From an uncultured Verrucomicrobiaceae bacterium (GTDB lineage: Bacteria > Verrucomicrobiota > Verrucomicrobiia > Verrucomicrobiales > Verrucomicrobiaceae), in contig CALMTT010000618.1 in the NCBI GenBank assembly GCA_937872615.1, positions 1 through 44,539 on the forward strand: a DNA stretch of 44,539 bases, written 5' to 3'. The position numbers were made by a program, and so were the translations under genes. The notes beneath the pieces were generated by a model. It was not told the origin of the DNA and ran no database searches. It saw nothing but the letters and a program-made list of their open reading frames with translations. Numbering within the stretch: position 1 is the first letter of the stretch; each line of letters begins with the position of its first letter. Below are positions 1 through 7,435 of this stretch, piece after piece.

Positions 1-280
1 GATTAAATTGAGCGAGCAATTCTCGAAAGCGGGCATCCACTTGGACATGACGATACCGATCCCGTGTTCTGGGTAGATTCACCAAATGTAGCGTTACATC
101 CGGAGCGGCTGGATCACGCTCAACACGAACAGCGTAATCGGGCGAAAACGAATCCTCTTCGCGACTGAACACATTGACCTCGTGTTCAGCGGCCAGGACT
201 CGGCTCAGAACGCTGGTGTAAATCTCCGATCCAGCGTTGAAACGCATCGGGTAGCCGTGGATGACTTGCAGAATCTTCAT
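1..280 (-). CDS. Glycosyltransferase family 4-like protein, N-terminal part (runs off the left edge)
   Basis: Read on the minus strand from an ATG at 280, the frame stays open to the window edge (93 residues seen). The product begins MKILQVIHGYPMRFNAGSE, the classic start of GT-B fold glycosyltransferases of family 4: a beta strand (KILQVI), a glycine/proline loop, and the N-G-S-E-x-Y segment that lines the acceptor side. It continues with the helix VLSRVLAAEHEV and the strand NVFSRE, as expected for the first Rossmann half. Such enzymes move a sugar from a nucleotide-sugar onto a lipid or polysaccharide acceptor. The C-terminal donor-binding half lies outside, so substrate cannot be guessed. 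No clear Shine-Dalgarno precedes the ATG. It is unrelated in function to the rest of the window and may mark the flank of the accessory region. Confidence 0.75.
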   Translation of the reverse strand, partial: MKILQVIHGYPMRFNAGSEIYTSVLSRVLAAEHEVNVFSREEDSFSPDYAVRVERDPAAPDVTLHLVNLPRTRDRYRHVQVDARFRELLAQFN

Positions 281-294
281 GATCGAAAAGCGTG

Positions 295-322
295 GGCATG
301 GGAGGATTGCGCCTCCCATGCC
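295..322 (-). terminator. Hairpin, probable terminator of the small minus-strand gene
   Basis: A perfect 11-bp inverted repeat (arms 295-305 and 312-322, 6-nt loop) sits 33 bases past the stop of the minus-strand gene at 356-550 and just before the glycosyltransferase start. Read on the minus strand the stem is followed by a short CTTTTC run, so it could be a weak Rho-independent terminator. The T-run is short; it could also be an attenuating or mRNA-protecting hairpin. Confidence 0.5.
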
Positions 323-355
323 TGTCAGAATTTAACTGGTCAACGCCACGGCCAG

Positions 356-550
356 CTATTTGCCGCCAGTTGAGCTGGTTTGGCTGCCTTGGCTCTGGCC
401 AGACGCATTTTGTGCGGCGGAACTCTGCGCGCGCGGACCAAATCCGCTCCTCGCAGTAGAACTGCCGGGATTACGTGCACCTGCGCTTTGAATTCGGGAA
501 GCCGCTTGTTGATTCATCGCTCCCCGACCACTGTTGTTGCCTTTTGACAT
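356..550 (-). CDS. Small SMP-like Ser/Gly/Gln-rich protein
   Basis: A 64-residue protein, MSKGNNSGRGAMNQQAAS at the start, with a good ribosome-binding site (AGGAGA, at 557-562 on the plus strand read in reverse) about eight bases before the ATG. It contains two related segments, AASRIQSAGARNPG and GFGPRAQSSAAQNASG, which match the pattern (A-x-R-[IA]-Q-S-x-A-x-x-N) I know from short seed-maturation-protein-like (SMP) proteins. These are common on conjugative plasmids and integrative elements of Gram-negative bacteria. The protein is hydrophilic, low in complexity and probably disordered; its function is unknown. The strong RBS and the family pattern support it despite its size. The hairpin at 295-322 follows it. 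Confidence 0.6.
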   Translation of the reverse strand: MSKGNNSGRGAMNQQAASRIQSAGARNPGSSTARSGFGPRAQSSAAQNASGQSQGSQTSSTGGK

Positions 551-976
551 AGGTATTCTCCTAATCGTGCAACCTTAGCTCTCTGTGGTTGGCTCATGAG
601 GCTGAACAACTGAGAATAACCGCCTTCGTGGATTCGCAGCGCACGGTGACGCGGATCATCTCCACATCGGTCACGCGCGGGACGCCCGCATTGGGGCATG
701 GAAGAAGTATTCAATTGCTGCTCGTTCTCAAGGTCCGTGAACCATGCGCCAGCAGACTTGCTGTCCAAACGAGCACTTTGAACCGAAACCTCAACGTAAG
801 GCGTCAGTCGCGTGGTTTACGAACATCTCTCAGGTAGTTCACTCCCAACCAAACGTCAAGGCCAGGGTTAGGCTTTTGGATCAGCCAAGTCCACGCTGCG
901 GACGCCATCGGGACTATGCGCGCATCTTGTGTAGCAGCTACACCCTCACGCGGACGGGCTGTGCTCAACTACAACC
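551..976. other. Gap with no convincing gene
   Basis: This stretch of about 425 bases has no reading frame with clear coding character. A minus-strand frame (514-768, TTG start) is open and not absurd in composition, but it overlaps the better supported 356-550 gene out of phase and has no ribosome-binding site. The stretch should hold the promoter of the 356-550 gene and of the plus-strand gene at 977. A palindrome near its right end is listed separately. Confidence 0.4.
929..943. promoter_or_regulatory. Short palindrome upstream of the 977 gene, possible operator
   Basis: A perfect 6-bp inverted repeat with a 3-base spacer (GTGTAG-cag-CTACAC) lies 33 bases before the ATG at 977, where a promoter or operator would be expected. 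No matching regulator is identified; size and position are the only support. Confidence 0.3.
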
Positions 977-1255
977 ATGAGCACGACCGCGACTCTGAAA
1001 TCGGGCTGCCAACTGTGGGGCATTTACCACACCGACCGTGAGTATGCCCGCTTGATGGGCGATCCACTCCGCACTGTCGTCGAAGCCCCGTCCAAGTTTG
1101 CCGCCGAACAAGCCGCCGCGCGATTCGGCTTCAGCGAACCCTGGGCACATCCCGTGACTCCCGAAGAAGCACAACGCGCCGGAATGCTTCCTCAAGACAG
1201 CAAGAGCCGCCGCCAGCAATCCAACCGCAGGCACTCACACGGCATCCACATCTGA
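977..1255 (+). CDS. Hypothetical protein, 92 residues
   Basis: I do not recognise this family. The frame from ATG 977 encodes MSTTATLKSGCQLWGIYH and a soluble, mixed alpha/beta-looking segment (DREYARLMGDPLRTVVEAPSK) followed by an Ala-rich helix (AAEQAAARFGF) and a basic, Gln/Arg/His-rich tail. Composition is protein-like over the first 70 residues (spaced Trp, Tyr, Pro, charged residues), which is why I prefer it to the overlapping minus-strand frames. The next gene starts two bases after its stop, so the two probably form a small operon leading towards the transfer genes. It has no membrane segment or Cys motif. Confidence 0.5.
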   Translation: MSTTATLKSGCQLWGIYHTDREYARLMGDPLRTVVEAPSKFAAEQAAARFGFSEPWAHPVTPEEAQRAGMLPQDSKSRRQQSNRRHSHGIHI

Positions 1256-1257
1256 TT

Positions 1258-1512
1258 ATGCAAACACCCACGTCCGCTGAAATCCGAACCGCCATCCAGG
1301 TGTTGAAACGGTTTGGCGAACACATCAACCACAACGCCGCGAATGTCATCATTGATCTGCCGGAAACTCGATTCGGCGAGCATGTCGCAGCACGCGCCAA
1401 AGTGGTGAGCATCGAACAAGTCACTCGAATTCAGGCCGTCGCGGAGCAGTTGGAGAAGTGGCGCGACGATTTGCTCCAACAGAGGAGGCAGTGTGTTGCT
1501 CATCATGTTTAA
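1258..1512 (+). CDS. Hypothetical helical protein, 84 residues
   Basis: This starts with ATG two bases after the previous stop. It is predicted to be mostly helical: SAEIRTAIQVLKRFGEHIN, then an acidic/hydrophobic stretch, then VEQVTRIQAVAEQLEKWRDDLLQQRR, which looks like a coiled coil with an Arg-rich end. I do not recognise the family. Its place between an unknown small protein and the traK/L/M-like genes suggests an accessory gene of the same element. It could bind DNA or a partner through the C-terminal helix, but that is speculation. Confidence 0.5.
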   Translation: MQTPTSAEIRTAIQVLKRFGEHINHNAANVIIDLPETRFGEHVAARAKVVSIEQVTRIQAVAEQLEKWRDDLLQQRRQCVAHHV

Positions 1513-1966
1513 GACAAGGCACGCGTTACCCCTTCGTTCCGAAGGACTCTGCGTCCGCGAAGCAGTCGCGGTGAATCCTCAAAACATCTGCGCGATATGA
1601 ATCACGCACGAACACAATCGCGGCAAGTCCGCGAGCATGGACAGGCAAAGAGCAGGCCGCAGTTGCGGCTGATCCGTGTTCACAAACAGTCCGCAGCCGT
1701 GTCCAGTCCGGGCCAACAATCGAGAGCGCGAACAGTCCACGTCCGTGGCAACGACGCGGCTTCAACTGGCCGCGAGTGCGGCGCAGCAGCGGACGTGGAT
1801 ATTTCGCAGGCAGGCGGCATCCGCGAACCTGACGTGGTTGCCGTCCAGCCACAGACAGGCATGGGCCGCGAACCAGTTCAGGCAGGGAGCTATCCAATCC
1901 ACCGCATCGCCGTGGACATTCTGCCGCCAACCAGTTTCCCGGTTTGCATCTGCCACAATCCAGCCT
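1513..1966. other. Intergenic region, candidate transfer origin
   Basis: About 450 bases precede the traK-like gene without a convincing reading frame; frames on both strands are open but Arg/Gln/Cys-rich and unlike real proteins. Two short inverted repeats are visible: 1619-1633 (CGCGG-caagt-CCGCG) and 1656-1669 (GCCGCA-gt-TGCGGC). In IncP plasmids oriT lies directly upstream of traK, so this is where an oriT would be expected if the downstream trio is traKLM-like. I did not find a canonical IncP nic hexamer, so the assignment is positional only. Confidence 0.25.
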
Positions 1967-2398
1967 ATGTCCTCCTTTGATCCAGCCGCAGTCCGCAAGG
2001 CGGTCGAGGAATTCACGCCACGCCGTCCGCAGAAGTTCCAGGATTTGCTCCCGGCGAAGGAAGTCATCGTCGAGTTGCGTCAGAAACGCGCGTCGTATCG
2101 CTCCATCGCAGACCTCCTTACGCAGCATTGTCTGCCGACGAGCAAAACGGCTATCGCGCAATTCTGTCATCAGGTGCTCGGTGAAAACGTCCGGCCACGA
2201 AAACGGCTAGGACGGAAACGTCCAATCATGTCCGTGTCAGTAAACGGAGAGGGGGCAGCGCCTGAACCGGCATCGGCCACTGAAGTCGCGATGGCTACCG
2301 ACCCGCCCACGAATCCCGATGGCGGCGACTCGACTCCTGGCCGCGCTCGCGGACCGCGTATTGCCCAAGTGCGGATGCTTAAACCTCAAACCACATGA
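1967..2398 (+). CDS. TraK-like HTH DNA-binding protein of a transfer module
   Basis: A 143-residue protein starting MSSFDPAAVRKAVEEFTPRR. Residues about 25-70 hold a helix-turn-helix-like stretch (ELRQKRASYRSIADLL, then TSKTAIAQFCHQVL), the arrangement seen in small plasmid proteins that bind oriT or centromere-like sites. The rest is a basic linker and a Pro/Ser/Thr-rich disordered tail. The start at 1967 is preferred over in-frame upstream starts because the upstream translation is not protein-like. Its TGA overlaps the ATG of the ParA-like gene (ATGA at 2395-2398). Length (IncP TraK is about 134 residues) and order before a ParA-like and a small membrane protein mirror traK-traL-traM. I saw no direct sequence proof of TraK. 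Confidence 0.5.
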   Translation: MSSFDPAAVRKAVEEFTPRRPQKFQDLLPAKEVIVELRQKRASYRSIADLLTQHCLPTSKTAIAQFCHQVLGENVRPRKRLGRKRPIMSVSVNGEGAAPEPASATEVAMATDPPTNPDGGDSTPGRARGPRIAQVRMLKPQTT

Positions 2399-3087
2399 AA
2401 CGACTCGATTTGATCCTCAACGGCAAAGGTGGCGTCGGCAAAAGCTTCTTTGCAGTGAACTTCGTCCAATTCCTCAAGGACAAGGGCATTGCTCATGTCG
2501 CGATTGATTCCGACAACGAGAACTCAACATTGAAGCGGTTTCACCCGGACACGCGATTCCTCGACCTGGACACTCGCCGGGAACTCGACGGGATATTCAC
2601 GGCACTCGAAAAGGCCAATCTCATGGTCATGGATTGCCGCGCCGCGTCCACCGACCTGTTTATTGATTACTTCACGGAGATTGACCTGTCCGCCGTGCTA
2701 TCCGCGATGGGCGCGGCGCTCACGCTCATCATGCCGGTGAACCACGAGGCGGACAGCGTGGACCAGATCCAGCGGCTCACCGACCAGTTCGGAAAGCAAT
2801 GCAGCTATGTGGTGGTTCGCAATGCCGCGCACAGCGACAGCTTTGCCCTGTTCGAGTCGTCGGAGGTGCGCGCTCAACTCAAGGACAAGCTCGGTGGACG
2901 GGAAATTGCCATGAGCCGATTGCAGGATTGGCTGGTTGAAGCACTTAACGCCGAGAATCTGACGATTACGGCTGCGACTAAGCACCCGGCGTTCAGCCTT
3001 CTTGATCGGCAACGTCTTCAAACATGGCAGCGGAAGCTCTATTCCGAGATCGAATCCGTAGCTGGCCTTTTGTTGCCCGCTAAATAG
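2395..3087 (+). CDS. ParA/MinD-superfamily ATPase, TraL-like
   Basis: A 230-residue P-loop ATPase. The deviant Walker A motif GKGGVGKS is at residues 10-17, with the signature lysine at position 11 that marks the MinD/ParA/SIMIBI class. It is followed by the switch strand (HVAIDSDNENST) and a third strand with MVMDCRAAS. Proteins of this size next to coupling proteins are usually TraL-type (IncP) or StbC-type partners of conjugation. A true ParA of a segregation pair would normally have a ParB neighbour, and none is seen here. It is translationally coupled to the gene before it (ATGA), and the next gene starts four bases after its stop. The role is inferred from this context: positioning or stabilising the transfer complex at the inner membrane. 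Confidence 0.75.
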   Translation: MKRLDLILNGKGGVGKSFFAVNFVQFLKDKGIAHVAIDSDNENSTLKRFHPDTRFLDLDTRRELDGIFTALEKANLMVMDCRAASTDLFIDYFTEIDLSAVLSAMGAALTLIMPVNHEADSVDQIQRLTDQFGKQCSYVVVRNAAHSDSFALFESSEVRAQLKDKLGGREIAMSRLQDWLVEALNAENLTITAATKHPAFSLLDRQRLQTWQRKLYSEIESVAGLLLPAK

Positions 3088-3091
3088 TCCC

Positions 3092-3457
3092 ATGTCGAGC
3101 AACGACCAGCCCAACTTCGACGAAGAGTTCGACGCGGCCGTCGCCGAGTGGCGCGATAAACATCGGCTGCGAGAAGACGACGCGGTGATGCTCCTCGTCG
3201 AGTTGTTCCGAATCCACCAGCGGCATTGGGATGAAGTCCGACGCCGGGAGTTTCCGTCGTTTGAACAATTCCGGGCGGACATCACAAAGCTGGCGGAAGC
3301 TGCGCGGACATTTCAGGGACAATCGGCGGCATTGCTCGAAATCTTGCGAACTCAAGCGCCTGCTCACCGCGCAGCCAGAGTCACTCGTGCCGCTGCTGTC
3401 TGTGCGACCATCGCGGGGCTGCTCGCGGGTTATCTGATTGGGAGGGCATGGCCATGA
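3092..3457 (+). CDS. TraM-like small tail-anchored membrane protein
   Basis: A 121-residue protein with a long acidic, helical cytoplasmic part (NFDEEFDAAVAEWRDKHR, then FRADITKLAEAARTFQ) and one C-terminal transmembrane segment (about residues 97-117, AAAVCATIAGLLAGYLIG) ending in RAWP. A ParA-like gene four bases upstream and a coupling ATPase overlapping its end match the place of TraM in IncP-type traKLM operons. The family link rests on topology, size and order rather than recognised motifs. The next gene overlaps its last bases. Confidence 0.5.
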   Translation: MSSNDQPNFDEEFDAAVAEWRDKHRLREDDAVMLLVELFRIHQRHWDEVRRREFPSFEQFRADITKLAEAARTFQGQSAALLEILRTQAPAHRAARVTRAAAVCATIAGLLAGYLIGRAWP

Positions 3458-4944
3458 AACTCGACCTCATCCCCTTTGGTCCGATAATGCCGTCTCCAAA
3501 CCTCATCTTTGCGTTGAGGAATCCCCAACATATTATGGTCGCTGGCGGCATCCTGCTGGCGATCATCGCCGCATGGGTGTTGTTCAAGCCGAAGAAGGGT
3601 GGATACGTGGCGCGGCTCGGTGGACTGATGTGGAAGCGAACGCAGTTCTGCCGAGGATGGCTCATCACAGGGGACACGGGCTCAGGCAAAACGAGTTCCG
3701 GCATCAATCAACTGGCGCACCAGGTTTTTCAGAATGAGCCGACGTGGGGCGGGTTGTGCATTGATGAGAAAGGCGTCTATTGGGAAACGCTCACAGCGAT
3801 GGCGAAGCACTACGGGCGTGAGGGAGATCTGATTCAGTTGCGAATACGCACCGGCAGCGAGGACGCCCAATGGACACCGCAGCATCGCTTCAACCTGACG
3901 GGCGACCGGAGCATCCCTTTCACGACCTACGCGAAGTTCATTGTGGATACCGCCACCAGTCTCGGCCAAGGCGGGGATAAAGGGTTCTTCAAGAGCCAGG
4001 CGCAGACCCACATCGCCCACGCGCTCGAAATGCTCTACGAATTGAAACGTCCCGTCACGTTGCTCGGCGCGTTCGAGTTGCTGTCCGACCGCGAGTTGCT
4101 CGAAGAAGAAATGGAGAACCTGGAATCGCTGCTTGAAACGCCGCGTCGCGAGGCCGTTTACGCCCACTTTGCGAATCGCTTCCTGAACCAGCCGGACGAG
4201 CAATCCGGCGGCGTCCGCGAAACCATCGGCAACTACCTGCAATACTTTCTGACACCCGAAGTCGCCGAGGTGTTCTGTGCAGAGGAAAGCACGTTCGACT
4301 TCGCCGCGATTGACCAGGGCAAGATCATCCTAACCACGATGCCGCAGAAGTTCCAAACTGAGCGCCGCTATGTGAACACGTTTCTCAAGCTGCTGTATTA
4401 CAGCCACGCGCTGCGTCGTTTCGACCAGACCAAAGCTGACCGTGCGAAAGACAATCTGCTCATCCTGTGGGCCGACGAAGCGCAACGCTTCATGACCGCC
4501 AGCGAAGACGGCACGAGCGACTACAATTGCGTGGACGTGATCCGCGAAGCTGGGGCGACCGTCGTAGCCGCCGCCCAAAGCACGACTTCCTTTGTTCCGC
4601 CCCTCGGCAACGATAAATCAAAAGTGCTCACGTTGAATCTCCGCAACCGAATGATCTTCCGTGCCGCCGACGAAGCCGATGCCGTCCAAGCTGCCGACTT
4701 CCTCGGCAAGAAGCTCGTCGTGAAGCGCTCGTGGGGATTCAGTGCCGGCAAGCGCAACGTGAACTATTCCGAGACCGAGGAACACAAAATCAAGCCGCAC
4801 AAGCTCCGCAATCTCCGCGACCACGAGTGCGTCCTCGTCCATTGCGAACGGGGCTTCCGGCGGGTGACACTGCCCCCGCTTGAGTCGGACGGTACAATTG
4901 CTAAATGGTTCAGTAGCTGGAAGCGGCTATTCGCTGGAGGGTGA
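3454..4944 (+). CDS. Type IV coupling protein, VirD4/TraG/TraD family
   Basis: A 496-residue membrane ATPase that would bring the relaxase-DNA complex to a type IV secretion channel. There is one transmembrane segment near the N-terminus (about 27-44, HIMVAGGILLAIIAAWVL), then a Walker A motif GDTGSGKT (73-80) and a Walker B strand LLILWADEAQ (D341, E342). A later AAQSTTSF stretch resembles the sensor region of FtsK/VirD4 ATPases. It is shorter than most VirD4 proteins (about 550-700), mainly because it has one rather than two membrane segments. I chose ATG 3454 rather than 3448 because the GGGAGGG at 3440-3446 is correctly spaced from it. It overlaps the end of the TraM-like gene. No relaxase or mating-pair genes are in view, so the element may be mobilisable only or may continue elsewhere. 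Confidence 0.8.
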   Translation: MKLDLIPFGPIMPSPNLIFALRNPQHIMVAGGILLAIIAAWVLFKPKKGGYVARLGGLMWKRTQFCRGWLITGDTGSGKTSSGINQLAHQVFQNEPTWGGLCIDEKGVYWETLTAMAKHYGREGDLIQLRIRTGSEDAQWTPQHRFNLTGDRSIPFTTYAKFIVDTATSLGQGGDKGFFKSQAQTHIAHALEMLYELKRPVTLLGAFELLSDRELLEEEMENLESLLETPRREAVYAHFANRFLNQPDEQSGGVRETIGNYLQYFLTPEVAEVFCAEESTFDFAAIDQGKIILTTMPQKFQTERRYVNTFLKLLYYSHALRRFDQTKADRAKDNLLILWADEAQRFMTASEDGTSDYNCVDVIREAGATVVAAAQSTTSFVPPLGNDKSKVLTLNLRNRMIFRAADEADAVQAADFLGKKLVVKRSWGFSAGKRNVNYSETEEHKIKPHKLRNLRDHECVLVHCERGFRRVTLPPLESDGTIAKWFSSWKRLFAGG

Positions 4945-5214
4945 TGGCACAGCAGATCAAGTGTCAGTTCAGTTGGAATCCAGATTAGTTGGCAGGGGTG
5001 GATTTGATGGATTCAGCTTCCGCCGCTCTAGCCTCAGCTCTTTCCAATCAGCCAATGCCTTGCCGTGGATGATTCCGGGGTAAATGACGTGCATTATGTC
5101 CGCCTTATCTCATGGGGATGTCAGCGGATGGCATACCCCGTCGGTTAAGGTGGTCACCAAATTGCCGTGGAGTGCCGTTACAGTAGCGGCTGCGGGCGGC
5201 AACCGGATGCCAAT
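4945..5214. other. Short gap between coupling protein and ClpP-like gene
   Basis: About 270 bases without a convincing gene. I see no strong hairpin or promoter; it probably carries the promoter of the ClpP-like gene. Confidence 0.3.
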
Positions 5215-5817
5215 ATGATTACCATCAATCTCCCGATTACGGGCGCGTTCGACGCGCGAGCCATCGAAGTGGCCGACCGCTTGCAAGAAGCCAAGCCAGG
5301 CGATGAGTTCAAGTTTTGCCTTTATGACACGGGCAACGTGCTGGTGGATGCGGCACTCGCGTTTTACGAGATAGTGCGAACACGTCCGCGAGGAATCAGA
5401 GTTCATATCCACAGCCATGTGTGCCTGGCCGGGGCTGAAGTGCTGATCTGGCTGGCGGGAGACACGCGCACACTGCGATCGAACGCCTGGATTCACTTCC
5501 GCGAGTATCCTCGGCAATGGTTGGACCGTTCGGACATGCAGCAATTTCTCGACAGTCTGGAAGGGCGCGAAGTGCCGGCGGGCAAAACGGCGTTTCAGGA
5601 GAATTATCTGACGGCGGAGCGACTGGTGAAGAAACAACTGCCGCCGCACCTGCTGAATCGGCGCGTGTGGGCCGGCGAGCTGGCGGAGTGGAAGATCATA
5701 GAACCAGCGATGCGGACAGCGAAAGGGGTGATGACAGCCGGTCCGGGCAAAGCGAAACCAGTTGCGCCCACGCCGACGAAGGTCACCGGCAATCAAACGC
5801 AGATGGCGTTGTTTTGA
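5215..5817 (+). CDS. ClpP/crotonase-fold protein lacking an obvious catalytic serine
   Basis: A 200-residue protein. The N-terminal part (MITINLPITGAFDARAIEVA, strand-helix), VHIHSHVCLAGAEVLIWLAG (63-82) and the strand ending WIHF (H94) follow the ClpP/SppA layout. In ClpP the nucleophile lies nine residues before the glycine ending the helix, in a G-x-A-S-M-G context. The matching position here is glycine (LAGAE) with no serine nearby, while a histidine is kept where ClpP has its catalytic H. The protein may therefore be an inactive scaffold or use another residue. I prefer ATG 5215 over an in-frame GTG at 5167 because the fold begins right after it. It ends 12 bases from the convergent minus-strand operon. 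Similar ClpP-like genes occur on mobile elements; its role here is unknown. Confidence 0.65.
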   Translation: MITINLPITGAFDARAIEVADRLQEAKPGDEFKFCLYDTGNVLVDAALAFYEIVRTRPRGIRVHIHSHVCLAGAEVLIWLAGDTRTLRSNAWIHFREYPRQWLDRSDMQQFLDSLEGREVPAGKTAFQENYLTAERLVKKQLPPHLLNRRVWAGELAEWKIIEPAMRTAKGVMTAGPGKAKPVAPTPTKVTGNQTQMALF

Positions 5818-5829
5818 CCGGCGCTCCGG

Positions 5830-6432
5830 CTAATTGAGCGGGTGAATCCGCGCGTGCATGGCTTTGGCGATATGCGGAGAAGTCGTTTGCAACTCGGTGG
5901 CGAGTCTCAACAGTGCCGGATATTCATCTAAGCCGCCGCCAAGTCGCCAGACCAAGCTTTCGACCAATGAGCAATCTTTGCTGGCAACCGCCATGTCAGC
6001 GGCCTTGGTAAACCACGCTTGGCGAATTTCCGAGGTTGTGGCCAACGGCAACAAATAGAAAATCACTACGTCCACAAACCGGGAATTATCCGGACAAGAT
6101 TCCAGCCAGCGGTGCAAAAGTTGGTTTGGCAAGTCGCTGCCCCTGAGCATGGTGAAGGCAACGGTAAGATGCCCATCCCAATGGTCGAGGTGCAGAAGCT
6201 CTGACAGCGAAAGATTTTCGAGTTCTTCGGCGAGATGGGATTTTACTCCGGGCAACTCCATTATTTCGTGGCACCACATCCCGCTGGGAAATCCACCGTC
6301 GGGGAATGTTCCGTGCGCTTTTTCAATCGGCTCGATGAAATCGCCAACGAAGCGGATGTAACATTTGGCGCAATAGGGGCGGCAGTAGCTGAAGTCACGC
6401 GCGCGGGCGAAATCGAGAAATCCTTGGTTCAT
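5830..6432 (-). CDS. Hypothetical protein with an N-terminal Cys motif
   Basis: A 200-residue soluble protein at the promoter-distal end of the minus-strand operon; its ATG overlaps the stop of the WYL regulator gene (6429-6432). Residues 15-30 hold CRPYCAKCYIRF (C-x3-C-x2-C), which could bind a metal together with a later Cys. The rest is predicted helical with repeated helix pairs (LSLSELLHLDHWDGHL, FYLLPLATTSEIRQAW), reminiscent of HEAT-like adaptors. I do not recognise the family. Close coupling to the regulator suggests a partner or adaptor of the GHKL/SNF2/WYL set. Confidence 0.6.
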   Translation of the reverse strand: MNQGFLDFARARDFSYCRPYCAKCYIRFVGDFIEPIEKAHGTFPDGGFPSGMWCHEIMELPGVKSHLAEELENLSLSELLHLDHWDGHLTVAFTMLRGSDLPNQLLHRWLESCPDNSRFVDVVIFYLLPLATTSEIRQAWFTKAADMAVASKDCSLVESLVWRLGGGLDEYPALLRLATELQTTSPHIAKAMHARIHPLN

Positions 6433-7427
6433 GGTTTGGGCTTGTAGCGTTCATCAAGGGTGCGGCCAATTTCGCGGAGGCGGGTGGCGAGGGCCTGTGG
6501 GCGGACGACGGTGGCGTGCGTGCCCCAACTCAAAACCCAGCGCTCGGCTTCCTCGATGTTGTTGAGACGGAGACGGAGGCGGAGCTGTCGGCGGGGGAGT
6601 TCCGTGATTTCCTGGCTGGCGTGCCATTTGCGTCCGCGGATCAGGTCCGCGCCCCACGAATCGAAATCCACCACGATCTCGTAATCCGCATCGCCCTTGA
6701 ACACGGTGAGACTGCCTTTCAAGTATTCACTGAGGTTGAACTTCTTGGGGATGGTGAAGCGTTCGGACGTAATCTCCGGGGATTTGAGGCGCGGCAGGGC
6801 GAAGGTGCGCATGGCCTGCCGCTTCACGTCGAAGGCGAACAGATACCAGTGGTTGTCCACGCAGCCGAGATGATAGGGATGCACCAGCCGGGGCTGATGC
6901 TTATCGGCGTCGAGATTGCGGTATTGGAATTTCAGGACGCGCCGTTCCTTCAAGGCGCGCGTGAGGATTTCAAATGATTCGAGGTCGGTGTCCTCCGGCG
7001 CGAAGGGACGGAAGGAGAGCGCCTCGTCGAGATTGCCGAGGGAATACTTGGTGGACGAATCCAACTGGCCGGTGAGTTTGCGAAATGCGATAGCGAGCGG
7101 ATGCTCGAACGGCGTGCCACGGTATTGAGCGATGGCCTTGTGGGCGACCAGCATGGCGAACACTTCAGATTCGGTGAAGGGCATCTGCGGGAACTGGTCT
7201 ACCGCCTTGGTGTAGTAATAGCCGTTTTGCTGGACATCAAACTCCAGAGGCAGTTTCAGCCGGCACTTCATGAAATCCACATCGCGCATGATGGTGCGCC
7301 AAGAAACTTCAAACTCCTTAGCGAGCACGTTGCAGTTGGGAAATGACTCTTCCTGAACGAGCTGATGGAAGCGCATCATGCGCTCCCATGGCGGGCGTGT
7401 GACGGCTTGGGGTTTGGTCTTGGCCAT
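6429..7427 (-). CDS. WYL-domain transcriptional regulator (YafY/PafBC type)
   Basis: A 332-residue protein with an N-terminal winged helix (about 15-75; WERMMRFHQLVQEE, then LAKEFEVSWRTIMRDVDFMK as the recognition region), a central WYL domain with HPYHLGCVDNHWYLFAFD (about 180-200), and a C-terminal WCX-like extension (VVDFDSWGADLI...). This is the standard architecture of WYL regulators, which sense nucleic acid or nucleotide ligands and often control defence genes. Here the gene lies downstream of the SNF2 gene (8-base gap), not at the operon head, and its stop overlaps the next gene. It may sense damage or phage-derived ligand and act on the operon promoter, or act as a component of the system; which of these holds cannot be told. 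Confidence 0.85.
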   Translation of the reverse strand: MAKTKPQAVTRPPWERMMRFHQLVQEESFPNCNVLAKEFEVSWRTIMRDVDFMKCRLKLPLEFDVQQNGYYYTKAVDQFPQMPFTESEVFAMLVAHKAIAQYRGTPFEHPLAIAFRKLTGQLDSSTKYSLGNLDEALSFRPFAPEDTDLESFEILTRALKERRVLKFQYRNLDADKHQPRLVHPYHLGCVDNHWYLFAFDVKRQAMRTFALPRLKSPEITSERFTIPKKFNLSEYLKGSLTVFKGDADYEIVVDFDSWGADLIRGRKWHASQEITELPRRQLRLRLRLNNIEEAERWVLSWGTHATVVRPQALATRLREIGRTLDERYKPKP

Positions 7428-7435
7428 AAATCAGT

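Noticed and set aside
514-768. Minus-strand open frame of 84 residues, overlapping the SMP-like gene
   Set aside because: TTG start, no ribosome-binding site and out-of-phase overlap with a gene that has a strong one; composition is acceptable, so it is not fully excluded.
1526-2170. Minus-strand open frame of 214 residues, and plus-strand frame 1597-1980
   Set aside because: Arg/Cys-rich translations without recognisable structure, running opposite to or beside the traK-like gene; they look like shadows of a GC-rich region.
5110-5796. Long minus-strand frame opposite the ClpP-like gene
   Set aside because: The plus-strand frame has ClpP-like features; the opposite frame is Arg/His-rich and lacks any motif.
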